Below, piece by piece: positions 56,707-64,000 of a stretch of 64,000 nucleotides of DNA; positions within the stretch are counted from its first letter, which is position 1; each line of letters begins with the position of its first letter. The notes under the pieces were generated by a model, which did no database searches, was not told the DNA's origin, and saw only the letters and a program-made list of their open reading frames with translations. Where the stretch lies: contig NZ_CP026115.2 in NCBI RefSeq assembly GCF_009883635.2, forward strand, positions 1,674,001 to 1,738,000, given 5' to 3'. The stretch comes from Pseudomonas putida (GTDB taxonomy: Bacteria > Pseudomonadota > Gammaproteobacteria > Pseudomonadales > Pseudomonadaceae). The position numbers and the translations under genes were made by a program.

Positions 56707-56914
56707 TATATGCTATCAGCGCTCGTGCTTTCCCACTTCCTGTTTCCAGCTCAATAACCGAGTAAACGGGGCAATCTCCACCACCGAACCTCTCACCTAC
56801 CCCGCTGTCCGACCTAGCACCACCATGCTGTAAACCACGACCTTCGCAGGTGGGTTTGCCCCCGCGCTTGTGTCATCATGCTCCGACCGCCGGTTAGTCT
56901 TTTTAAGCCTCTCT

Positions 56915-58627
56915 ATGAACAGACCCTACGCACTGCTGCTTGCCTTCGCCCTGCTCCAGGGCTGCCAGAGCCTGGCCCCGCACAAGGCCGAGCCTCCCGC
57001 CGCTGAGGCCGAGGCAAAAAAGCCCGTGGTGTATGGGTCGTTCACGCAAGACACGCTTTATAGCCTGCTGGTGGCTGAACTGGCCGGGCAGCGCAACCGC
57101 TTCGACATCGCCCTGGCCAACTACGCCGACCAGGCCGAGAAGACCCAGGACCCGGGCGTCTCCGAGCGCGCCTACCGGATTGCCGAATACCTCGGCGCCG
57201 ACGAGCCGGCGCTGGACAGCGCGCTGATCTGGGCCAAGAACGACCCTGAGAACCTCGACGCCCAACGCGCCGCCGCCATCCAGCTGGCACGGGCCGGTCG
57301 CTATGACGACTCCATGACCTATATGGAGAAGGTGCTGCAGGGCCAGGGTGACACTCACTTCGACTTCCTCGCCCTGTCCGCCGCCGAAACCGACCAGAGC
57401 ACCCGCGACGGCCTGATGCAGAGTTTCGACCGCCTGCTGGTCAAGTACCCGGACAACAGCCAGCTGGTGTTCGGCAAGGCGCTGCTGCTGAACCAGGACG
57501 GCAAGGCCCAAGAGGCCCTCGACCTGCTCGAAGCGCACCCGACGCAGAATGGCGAAATCGCCCCGATCCTGCTGCGCGCCCGCCTGCTCCAGAGCCTGGA
57601 CCGTGGCCCTGAAGCGCTGCCGCTGCTGCGTGGTGCTATCCGTGACAATCCGGAAGACAAGCGCCTGCGCCTGACCTACGCGCGCACCCTGGTCGAGCAG
57701 GACCGCATGGCCGACGCCAAGGCCGAATTCCTCAGCCTGGTCCAGCAGTACCCGGATGACGACGAATCGCGTTATTCCCTGGCCCTGGTGTGCCTGGAGA
57801 TGAAGGACTGGGACGAAGCCGAGGTCTACCTGCGCGAGCTGATCGAGCGCGACAGCAACGTCGATGCGGCCCACCTCAACCTGGGCCGCATCGCCGAAGA
57901 GCGCCATGACCCGGCCGGTGCCTTGCGCGAGTACGCCCTGGTCGGCAACGGCCCGGACTACCTGCCGGCGCAACTGCGCCAAGCCGACATCCTCATTGCC
58001 AACGGCCGCGGCACCGAGGCCTCGCGCCTGCTCGCCGAGGCCCGCGAGACGCAGCCTGACTACGCCGTGCAGCTGTACCTGATCGAATCGGAAAGCTACA
58101 GCAACAACAACAAGGACGCCCAGGCCGACCAGGTGCTGCAGCAAGCCCTCAAGCACTACCCGGACGATCTCAACCTGCTTTATACCCGCGCCATGCTGGC
58201 CGAAAAGCGCGATGACCTGCCGCTGATGGAAAAAGACCTGCGCGCCATCATCGCCCGCGAGCCGGACAACGCCATGGCGCTGAACGCCCTCGGCTACACC
58301 CTGGCCGACCGCACCACCCGCTACAGCGAAGCCAAGGCTCTGATCGACAAGGCCCACCAGCTGACCCCGGACGACCCTGCCGTGCTCGACAGCCTGGGCT
58401 GGATCAACTACCGCCTGGGCCACCTCGACGAGGCTGAAAACTACCTGCGCCAGGCCTTTGCCCGCTTCCCCGACCACGAAGTGGCCGCTCATCTGGGCGA
58501 AGTCCTGTGGGCCAACGGCAAGCGCCGCGAAGCCCGCCAGGTCTGGGCCAAGGGCTTCGAAGCCCAGGCCGACAGCCCCATCCTGCGCAAGACCATCCTG
58601 CGCCTGACCGGATCCGAGACCCTTTAA
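56915..58627 (+). CDS. TPR-repeat outer-membrane lipoprotein upstream of lolB
   Basis: A 570-residue lipoprotein with lipobox C17 (LLQGC). The mature part is a long array of TPR repeats (for example [19 protein letters not shown] and [20 protein letters not shown]). It is the PA4667-type protein that pseudomonads encode immediately upstream of lolB. The ATG at 56915 begins a proper signal peptide; the 15 codons before it do not. Probably works in outer-membrane assembly, but the partner is unknown. lolB starts 4 bp after its stop. Confidence 0.9.
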   Translation: MNRPYALLLAFALLQGCQSLAPHKAEPPAAEAEAKKPVVYGSFTQDTLYSLLVAELAGQRNRFDIALANYADQAEKTQDPGVSERAYRIAEYLGADEPALDSALIWAKNDPENLDAQRAAAIQLARAGRYDDSMTYMEKVLQGQGDTHFDFLALSAAETDQSTRDGLMQSFDRLLVKYPDNSQLVFGKALLLNQDGKAQEALDLLEAHPTQNGEIAPILLRARLLQSLDRGPEALPLLRGAIRDNPEDKRLRLTYARTLVEQDRMADAKAEFLSLVQQYPDDDESRYSLALVCLEMKDWDEAEVYLRELIERDSNVDAAHLNLGRIAEERHDPAGALREYALVGNGPDYLPAQLRQADILIANGRGTEASRLLAEARETQPDYAVQLYLIESESYSNNNKDAQADQVLQQALKHYPDDLNLLYTRAMLAEKRDDLPLMEKDLRAIIAREPDNAMALNALGYTLADRTTRYSEAKALIDKAHQLTPDDPAVLDSLGWINYRLGHLDEAENYLRQAFARFPDHEVAAHLGEVLWANGKRREARQVWAKGFEAQADSPILRKTILRLTGSETL

Positions 58628-58631
58628 CGCC

Positions 58632-59249
58632 ATGTTTCTGCGCCATTGCATCACCTTCACCCTGATCGCCCTGCTGGCTGGCTGCGCCGGCTTCGGAAGC
58701 CGCGAGGCCCTGCAGGGCCATGGCGACCCACAGCAGTGGCGTGCCCATAAAGAGCAGTTGAGCAGCCTCGACGGCTGGCAGATCAACGGCAAGGTCGGCA
58801 TCCGCGCACCGCGCGACTCCGGCAGTGGCACGCTGTTCTGGCTGCAACGCCAGGATTACTACGACATCCGCCTGGCCGGCCCGCTCGGCCGCGGCGCTGC
58901 CCGCCTGACCGGCCGCCCTGGCGGCGTGGTACTGGAAGTGGCCAACCAGGGCCGCTATGAAGCCGCCAGCCCCGAAGCCTTGCTGGAAGAGCAGCTCGGC
59001 TGGCAGCTGCCGGTCTCGCACCTGGTCTGGTGGGTACGCGGCCTGCCCGCTCCCGACAGCAAGAGCAAGCTGACCCTGGACGGCGACAGCCGCCTGGCCA
59101 GCCTCGACCAGGATGGCTGGCAGGTACAGTACCTGCACTATACCGAGCAGAACGGCTACTGGCTGCCGGAGCGCATGAAGCTGCACGGCAAGGACCTCGA
59201 CGTGACCCTGGTGGTCAAGGACTGGCAACCACGCCAGCTGGGGCACTGA
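58632..59249 (+). CDS. lolB: Outer-membrane lipoprotein receptor LolB
   Basis: A 205-residue lipoprotein that takes lipoproteins from LolA and inserts them in the outer membrane. Lipobox C18 (LLAGC). The body has [21 protein letters not shown] (seen as [12 protein letters not shown]), [20 protein letters not shown] and [15 protein letters not shown], the family core. Operon: TPR lipoprotein, lolB, ispE, each separated by about 4 bp. Confidence 0.95.
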   Translation: MFLRHCITFTLIALLAGCAGFGSREALQGHGDPQQWRAHKEQLSSLDGWQINGKVGIRAPRDSGSGTLFWLQRQDYYDIRLAGPLGRGAARLTGRPGGVVLEVANQGRYEAASPEALLEEQLGWQLPVSHLVWWVRGLPAPDSKSKLTLDGDSRLASLDQDGWQVQYLHYTEQNGYWLPERMKLHGKDLDVTLVVKDWQPRQLGH

Positions 59250-59253
59250 TTAC

Positions 59254-60114
59254 ATGCACACGCTCACCCTGCCGGCCCCGGCCAAGCTCAACCTGTGGCT
59301 GCACATCATCGGTCGCCGCCCCGACGGCTACCACGAGCTGGAAACCGTGTTCCAGTTTCTCGACCATGGCGACGAGCTGAGCTTCGCCCTGCGCGAAGAC
59401 GGCGTGATCCGCCTGAACACCGAAATCGAAGCGGTGCCCCACGACAGCAACCTGATCGTGCGCGCTGCACGTAAATTGCAGGAACAGTCCGGCACCCGGC
59501 TGGGCGCCGATATCTGGCTGACCAAGGTACTGCCCATGGGCGGCGGCATCGGCGGCGGCAGTTCGGATGCGGCGACCACACTGCTGGCGCTGGCACACCT
59601 GTGGCAGCTGGACTGGGACGAAGACCGCCTGGCCGCATTGGGCCTGAGCCTGGGTGCCGACGTGCCGGTGTTCGTCCGCGGCCACGCCGCCTTTGCCCAG
59701 GGTGTGGGTGAACAACTGACCCCGGTCGACCCCGAAGAGCCCTGGTATGTCGTGCTGGTGCCGCAAGTGTCTGTCAGCACAGTAGAAATTTTTTCACATC
59801 CGCAGTTGACACGTGATTCACTCCCCCTTAAGATGCGCCCCGTTCCCGAGGGAAACAGTCGAAATGACTGCCAACCGGTGGTAGAGCAGAATTACCCAGA
59901 AGTTCGCAACGCGCTGAATTCATTGGGTAAATTCACAGAGGCTCGACTAACCGGAACTGGAAGTTGTGTGTTTGGGGCCTTCCCAAGCAAAGCCGAAGCT
60001 GATAAAGTTCTGGCCCTTCTTTCAGCGACCCAAACAGGGTTTGTGGCGAAAGGAAGCAATGTTTCGATGTTGCATCGCAAGCTGCAAAGTCTGGTCAAGA
60101 AGTCGAGCGCATAA
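59254..60114 (+). CDS. ispE: 4-diphosphocytidyl-2-C-methyl-D-erythritol kinase
   Basis: A 286-residue GHMP kinase of the MEP isoprenoid pathway. The ATP-binding loop [16 protein letters not shown] is at about 94-109, and the catalytic Lys/Asp lie in [12 protein letters not shown] and [10 protein letters not shown]. From about 59760 the codon use becomes more AT-rich than in the first two thirds, where the gene also contains the promoter for the downstream tRNA. Length is normal. Confidence 0.95.
   Translation: MHTLTLPAPAKLNLWLHIIGRRPDGYHELETVFQFLDHGDELSFALREDGVIRLNTEIEAVPHDSNLIVRAARKLQEQSGTRLGADIWLTKVLPMGGGIGGGSSDAATTLLALAHLWQLDWDEDRLAALGLSLGADVPVFVRGHAAFAQGVGEQLTPVDPEEPWYVVLVPQVSVSTVEIFSHPQLTRDSLPLKMRPVPEGNSRNDCQPVVEQNYPEVRNALNSLGKFTEARLTGTGSCVFGAFPSKAEADKVLALLSATQTGFVAKGSNVSMLHRKLQSLVKKSSA
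59806..59834 (+). promoter_or_regulatory. Sigma70 promoter inside ispE for tRNA-Gln and prs
   Basis: TTGACA (59806-59811), a 17-bp spacer and TAAGAT (59829-59834) make a near-consensus promoter about 300 bp before tRNA-Gln, inside the ispE coding sequence. Confidence 0.7.
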
Positions 60115-60135
60115 GCGTTCGCAAGCAACAGATAC

Positions 60136-60210
60136 AGGGGCGTCGCCAAGCGGTAAGGCAGCAGGTTTTGATCCTGCCATGCGTTGGTTCGAATCCAGCC
60201 GCCCCTGCCA
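60136..60210 (+). tRNA. tRNA-Gln (anticodon TTG)
   Basis: A full cloverleaf: acceptor AGGGGCG/CGCCCCT, D arm GCCAAGCGGTAAGGC, anticodon arm GCAGG-TTTTGAT-CCTGC with TTG, T arm GTTGGTTCGAATCCAGC, and an encoded CCA end. 75 nt. It lies between ispE and prs, as in other pseudomonads. Confidence 0.97.
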
Positions 60211-60258
60211 TTTTCCTTATACTCATCCAGGTATACCCTCAGCCTTCAGGTACTGCGC

Positions 60259-61200
60259 GTGTCCAAGATGATGGTCTTTACGGGGAACGCTAACCCCGAT
60301 CTGGCTCGGCGTGTCGTACGTCAGCTGCATATCCCTCTCGGTGACGTCTCTGTCGGTAAATTCTCCGACGGCGAGATCAGCACTGAGATCAATGAAAATG
60401 TTCGCGGTAAAGACGTTTTCATTATCCAGCCGACCTGTGCCCCGACCAACGATAACCTGATGGAACTGGTAGTGATGGCCGACGCCTTCCGCCGCTCCTC
60501 AGCATCCCGAATCACCGCCGTGATTCCTTACTTCGGATATGCCCGCCAGGACCGCCGTCCGCGTTCGGCACGTGTAGCCATCAGCGCCAAAGTCGTCGCT
60601 GACATGCTCACTGTCGTGGGTATCGACCGTGTTCTCACCGTCGACCTGCACGCTGACCAGATCCAAGGCTTCTTCGATATCCCGGTCGACAACATCTACG
60701 GCTCGCCCGTACTGGTCGATGACATCGAAGACCAGCGTTTCGAGAACCTGATGATCGTTTCCCCGGACATCGGTGGCGTTGTGCGCGCACGCGCCGTTGC
60801 CAAGTCCCTGGGCGTCGATCTCGGTATCATCGACAAACGCCGCGAAAAGGCTAACCACTCCGAGGTTATGCACATCATCGGCGACGTCGAAGGGCGCACC
60901 TGCATCCTGGTAGACGACATGGTCGACACCGCCGGCACCCTGTGCCACGCGGCCAAAGCCCTGAAAGAACACGGCGCTGCCAAGGTTTACGCCTACTGCA
61001 CGCACCCTGTCCTGTCGGGCCGCGCGATCGAGAACATCGAGAAGTCGGTACTGGATGAGCTGGTGGTGACCAACACCGTGCCGCTGTCCGCCGCTGCTCA
61101 AGCCTGTGACCGTATCCGCCAGCTGGATATCGCACCGGTTGTCGCTGAAGCGGTCCGCCGCATCAGCAATGAAGAATCGATCAGCGCGATGTTCCGCTAA
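60259..61200 (+). CDS. prs: Ribose-phosphate pyrophosphokinase
   Basis: A 313-residue PRPP synthetase using ribose 5-phosphate and ATP. Signatures: [20 protein letters not shown] (metal and ATP region), [23 protein letters not shown] and the PRPP loop [14 protein letters not shown]. The GTG at 60259 ([10 protein letters not shown]) is the family start; upstream codons are part of the tRNA. A strong terminator follows. Confidence 0.96.
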   Translation: MSKMMVFTGNANPDLARRVVRQLHIPLGDVSVGKFSDGEISTEINENVRGKDVFIIQPTCAPTNDNLMELVVMADAFRRSSASRITAVIPYFGYARQDRRPRSARVAISAKVVADMLTVVGIDRVLTVDLHADQIQGFFDIPVDNIYGSPVLVDDIEDQRFENLMIVSPDIGGVVRARAVAKSLGVDLGIIDKRREKANHSEVMHIIGDVEGRTCILVDDMVDTAGTLCHAAKALKEHGAAKVYAYCTHPVLSGRAIENIEKSVLDELVVTNTVPLSAAAQACDRIRQLDIAPVVAEAVRRISNEESISAMFR

Positions 61201-61224
61201 GCGGGACTCGTGTTGATGTGAAGC

Positions 61225-61262
61225 GCCCCGCCCCAGCATTTGTTGGGGCGGGGCTTTTTTGC
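61225..61262 (+). terminator. Terminator after prs
   Basis: GCCCCGCCCCA/TGGGGCGGGGC stem with an 8-nt loop and six T. Confidence 0.93.
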
Positions 61263-61320
61263 CATCCCCGTCTGGCGCTGGTCGCAAACGCCTTTCGGGA
61301 GGCTATTTTGGAGAAGCAAA

Positions 61321-61914
61321 ATGACTGATTTCATCCTGAACGCCCAAGCGCGTACTGACCTGGGGAAAGGTGCGAGCCGCCGCCTGCGTCACTCCGCCAG
61401 CATCCCAGCCGTTGTATACGGTGGCGATAAAGAAGCCCAATCCCTGACCATCGTGGCCAAGGAAATCGCCAAGCTGTTCGAAAACGAAGCTGCCTTCAGC
61501 CACGTTATCGAACTGAACGTCGACGGCGCCAAGCAGAACGTCGTGGTCAAAGCCATGCAGCGTCACCCGGCCAAAGGCTTCATCATGCACGCCGACTTCG
61601 TTCGCGTCGTTGCTGGCCAGAAGCTGACCGCCAAGGTTCCAGTTCACTTCGTTGGTGAAGAAGCTCCGGTCAAGAAAGGCGGCGAAATCTCGCACGTTGT
61701 TTCCGAGATCGAAGTTTCCTGCGAAGCCAAAGACCTGCCTGAGTTCATCGAAGTCGACCTGTCCAAGGCCGAAATCGGCGCCATCATCCACCTGTCGGAC
61801 CTGAAAGCTCCGAAAGGCGTTGAGTTCGTAGCTCTGGCCCACGGTGATGACAAAGCTGTTGCCAACGTTCACGCTCCACGCGTTGCTCCAGAAGCAGAAG
61901 GCGCTGCCGAGTAA
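61321..61914 (+). CDS. rplY: 50S ribosomal protein L25 (long Ctc form)
   Basis: A 197-residue L25/TL5-type protein that binds 5S rRNA. The N-terminal L25 domain ([20 protein letters not shown]) is joined to a C-terminal Ctc domain ending EAEGAAE. The ATG at 61321 follows a GGAGAAG site. Codon use is strongly biased to highly expressed types. It leads the rplY-pth-ychF run. Confidence 0.96.
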   Translation: MTDFILNAQARTDLGKGASRRLRHSASIPAVVYGGDKEAQSLTIVAKEIAKLFENEAAFSHVIELNVDGAKQNVVVKAMQRHPAKGFIMHADFVRVVAGQKLTAKVPVHFVGEEAPVKKGGEISHVVSEIEVSCEAKDLPEFIEVDLSKAEIGAIIHLSDLKAPKGVEFVALAHGDDKAVANVHAPRVAPEAEGAAE

Positions 61915-61995
61915 TCCACTCGCGCGCCGGTGTTGATCGGGTTACAGTGCGCCCCGCGCCCTGTAACCCACCAACTCCAAGGAAGAGCCCCTGAC

Positions 61996-62580
61996 GTGAC
62001 CGCCATCCAGTTGATCGTTGGCCTGGGTAACCCCGGCCCCGAATACGAACAGACCCGGCATAACGCAGGGGCTCTTTTCGTTGAACGCATTGCCAGCGCC
62101 CAGCGTGTATCGCTCACCGCTGACAAGAAATATTTCGGCCTGACGGCTAAGTTCAGCCATCAGGGCAACGACGTTCGTTTGTTGATCCCCACCACCTACA
62201 TGAACCGCAGCGGCCAGGCCGTGGCGGCATTGGCCAATTTCTTCCGCATCAAGCCGGAAGCGATCCTGGTGGCACACGACGAACTCGACCTGCCTCCGGG
62301 CGTTGCCAAGCTCAAGCGCGGCGGCGGCCATGGGGGGCACAACGGCCTGCGCGACATCATCGCGCAGCTCGGCAACCAGAACGACTTCCACCGCCTGCGG
62401 CTTGGCATTGGCCACCCGGGCGACGCCAAACTGGTCTCCAACTTCGTCCTGGGCCGCGCGCCGCGCGCCGAGCAGGAGAAGCTCGACGCCAGCATCGATT
62501 TTGCCCTCGGCGTGCTGCCGGACGTACTGGCCGGCGACTTCGCCAAGGCCATGCGCGAGCTGCACAGCCAGAAGGCCTGA
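61996..62580 (+). CDS. pth: Peptidyl-tRNA hydrolase
   Basis: A 194-residue enzyme that releases peptides from peptidyl-t[23 protein letters not shown] carries the catalytic His22, with [10 protein letters not shown] and HDELDLPPG as further active-site blocks. A GTG start at 61996 matches the family N-terminus. It lies 81 bp after rplY and 22 bp before ychF. Confidence 0.96.
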   Translation: MTAIQLIVGLGNPGPEYEQTRHNAGALFVERIASAQRVSLTADKKYFGLTAKFSHQGNDVRLLIPTTYMNRSGQAVAALANFFRIKPEAILVAHDELDLPPGVAKLKRGGGHGGHNGLRDIIAQLGNQNDFHRLRLGIGHPGDAKLVSNFVLGRAPRAEQEKLDASIDFALGVLPDVLAGDFAKAMRELHSQKA

Positions 62581-62602
62581 TTTCCTAGAGAGGGGAATAC
62601 CC

Positions 62603-63703
62603 ATGGGTTTCAATTGCGGCATCGTCGGCCTGCCCAACGTCGGCAAGTCCACCCTGTTCAACGCCCTGACCAAGTCTGGCATCGCGGCGGAGAACTTCCC
62701 TTTCTGCACCATCGAGCCGAACAGCGGCATCGTGCCGATGCCCGATGCGCGCCTGGCGGCGCTGGCGGAAATCGTCAAGCCTAACCGCATCCTGCCGACC
62801 ACCATGGAATTCGTCGACATCGCAGGCCTGGTGGCCGGTGCGTCGAAAGGTGAAGGCCTGGGCAACAAGTTCCTCGCCAACATCCGCGAGACCGACGCCA
62901 TCGCCCACGTGGTGCGCTGCTTCGAAGACGAAAACGTGATCCACGTTTCCAACAGCGTCGACCCCAAGCGCGACATCGAGATCATCGACCTCGAACTGAT
63001 CTTCGCCGACCTCGACAGCTGCGAGAAGCAACTGCAGAAGGTTGCCCGCAACGCCAAGGGCGGCGACAAGGACGCCCTGGCACAGAAGGCGATTCTGGAA
63101 AAGCTGATCCCGCACTTCACCGAAGGCAAGCCTGCGCGCAGCCTGATGAAGAACATGGCTGACGACGAGAAGGCTGTCATCCGTGGCTTCCACCTGCTGA
63201 CCAGCAAGCCGGTGATGTACATCGCCAACGTTGCCGAAGACGGCTTCGAAGATAACCCGCACCTGGACGTGGTCAAGGCCATCGCCGAAGAAGAAGGCGC
63301 GGTCGTGGTGCCGGTGTGCAACAAGATCGAAGCGGAAATCGCCGAGCTGGACGACGGTGAAGAGAAAGACATGTTCCTCGAGGCCCTGGGCCTGGAAGAG
63401 CCTGGCCTGAACCGCGTGATCCGCGCCGGTTACGAGCTGCTCAACCTGCAGACCTACTTCACTGCCGGCGTGCAGGAAGTCCGCGCCTGGACCGTACGCG
63501 TCGGTGCCACCGCCCCGCAGGCCGCTGGCGTGATCCACACCGACTTCGAAAAAGGCTTCATCCGCGCCGAAGTGGTGGCCTATGACGACTTCATCCAGTT
63601 CAAGGGTGAAGGCGGTGCCAAGGAAGCCGGTAAATGGCGCCTGGAAGGCAAGGACTACATCGTCAAAGACGGCGATGTGATGCACTTCCGCTTCAACGTC
63701 TAA
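62603..63703 (+). CDS. ychF: Ribosome-binding ATPase YchF
   Basis: A 366-residue Obg-family P-loop ATPase that binds ribosomes and is linked to oxidative stress responses. G1 GLPNVGKST is at 9-17, the G3 DIAGLV, G4-like NKIE, and the C-terminal TGS-like domain with [17 protein letters not shown] are present. Length is typical. AGGGGA precedes the ATG. Confidence 0.97.
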   Translation: MGFNCGIVGLPNVGKSTLFNALTKSGIAAENFPFCTIEPNSGIVPMPDARLAALAEIVKPNRILPTTMEFVDIAGLVAGASKGEGLGNKFLANIRETDAIAHVVRCFEDENVIHVSNSVDPKRDIEIIDLELIFADLDSCEKQLQKVARNAKGGDKDALAQKAILEKLIPHFTEGKPARSLMKNMADDEKAVIRGFHLLTSKPVMYIANVAEDGFEDNPHLDVVKAIAEEEGAVVVPVCNKIEAEIAELDDGEEKDMFLEALGLEEPGLNRVIRAGYELLNLQTYFTAGVQEVRAWTVRVGATAPQAAGVIHTDFEKGFIRAEVVAYDDFIQFKGEGGAKEAGKWRLEGKDYIVKDGDVMHFRFNV

Positions 63704-63721
63704 GCGGCAGTCTGCAGTACT

Positions 63722-63760
63722 GAAAACCCCTTGAGGCCCATGGTTTCAAGGGGTTTTGTC
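63722..63760 (+). terminator. Terminator after ychF
   Basis: AAAACCCCTTGA/TCAAGGGGTTTT stem followed by a T-containing tail. Confidence 0.88.
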
Positions 63761-63784
63761 TTTGAGCTTCTCCTGCACGATTGC

Positions 63785-63906
63785 CGGGGCTGCTTTGCAG
63801 CCCTTTCGCGACACAAGGCCGCTCCCACAAGTTCGGCGCTATCTTGGGGCTTGCACAGTACTTGTGGGAGCGGCCTTGTGTCGCGAAAGGGCCGCAGAGC
63901 GGCCCC
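63785..63906. repeat. Pair of facing REP palindromes (BIME-like)
   Basis: Two copies of the element seen at 40081-40121 point toward each other. Their inner parts are perfect inverted repeats of 29 bp (63803-63831 and 63861-63889), with further imperfect pairing out to the GGCCCC ends. The whole can form a long cruciform. Confidence 0.88.
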
Positions 63907-63968
63907 AACTTTCTGCATCTAAGCTGAGTCTCTGAAGGGCCTGCGCCCTGCTCCCAAGAGCCTCGACC

Positions 63969-64000
63969 ATGCATAACACGCCTCCCCGCTCGGGCTTCGA
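63969..64000 (+). CDS. Possible start of the next gene (cut by window edge)
   Basis: An ATG at 63969 opens MHNTPPRSGF and continues to the edge. Only ten codons are visible and the ribosome site is weak, so this is a tentative start with no family assignment. Confidence 0.25.
   Translation, partial: MHNTPPRSGF

Noticed and set aside
60136..60210. tRNA-Gln as an attachment site for the nearby island
   Set aside because: The island ends about 3.5 kb to the left with core genes between; no integrase and no repeated tRNA 3' end are seen.

Overview
The window looks like a chromosomal segment of a Pseudomonas putida-group bacterium. Supporting this are a GC-rich core, gene neighbourhoods typical of P. 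putida (nadC-trxB-cysZ; pta; mqo; hpt/upp/uraA/hemH; the photolyase operon; hemA-prfA-prmC-moeB-murI; lolB-ispE-tRNA-Gln-prs-rplY-pth-ychF), and repeated REP-like palindromes after genes. The species assignment is inference from gene content and memory of the family, not from a search.

Layout. 1-4.5 kb: partial DUF1631 gene, nadC, trxB, cysZ. 4.6-10.3 kb: a frameshifted small gene, a soluble PAS chemoreceptor (BdlA-like), a GT4 glycosyltransferase, an old-yellow-enzyme family oxidoreductase, glutathione peroxidase, a SlyD-like isomerase and a DUF3565 protein. 10.4-15 kb: pta, an OmpA-like lipoprotein, an MBL-fold hydrolase, then a small accessory patch (GNAT acetyltransferase, 56-aa protein, remnant of a MazE-type antitoxin tail). 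15-20.4 kb: a cytosolic histidine kinase/TPR response regulator pair and a giant MalT/LuxR-type regulator. 20.6-26 kb: a DUF1329/DUF1302 envelope pair and an AlkK-like acyl-CoA ligase. 26-37 kb: hprA, rsmC, a manganese riboswitch in front of a UPF0016 exporter, a lipoprotein peptidase, a SRAP protein with exchanged active-site residues, small conserved proteins, a PlsC/PlsB-like acyltransferase and mqo with a long leader. 37-41 kb: nucleobase salvage (hpt, upp, uraA) and hemH. 41-47.4 kb: a likely light-responsive cluster (class II LitR-like MerR regulator, CPD photolyase, DUF523/DUF1722 protein, SDR, FAD oxidoreductase) with TGTACA-type inverted repeats. 47.4-52.7 kb: pagL, then a tightly overlapping leftward operon hemA-prfA-prmC-moeB-murI.

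The most distinctive region is 52.8-56.8 kb, inserted between hemA and the TPR lipoprotein gene that precedes lolB. It carries an orphan type VI secretion hcp gene followed by an effector-like gene and an overlapping membrane-protein (candidate immunity) gene. A second effector/immunity pair is preceded by a 98-bp copy of the 3' end of hcp, and a short scrap of a third effector lies further downstream. The effector N-termini are nearly identical while their Gly-rich, hydrophobic C-termini and the partner membrane proteins have diverged. No T6SS structural genes, VgrG or PAAR are present, so the island must rely on an apparatus encoded elsewhere. 56.9-63.7 kb returns to core genes (outer-membrane lipoprotein assembly, isoprenoid, PRPP and translation functions), ending with a facing pair of REP palindromes.
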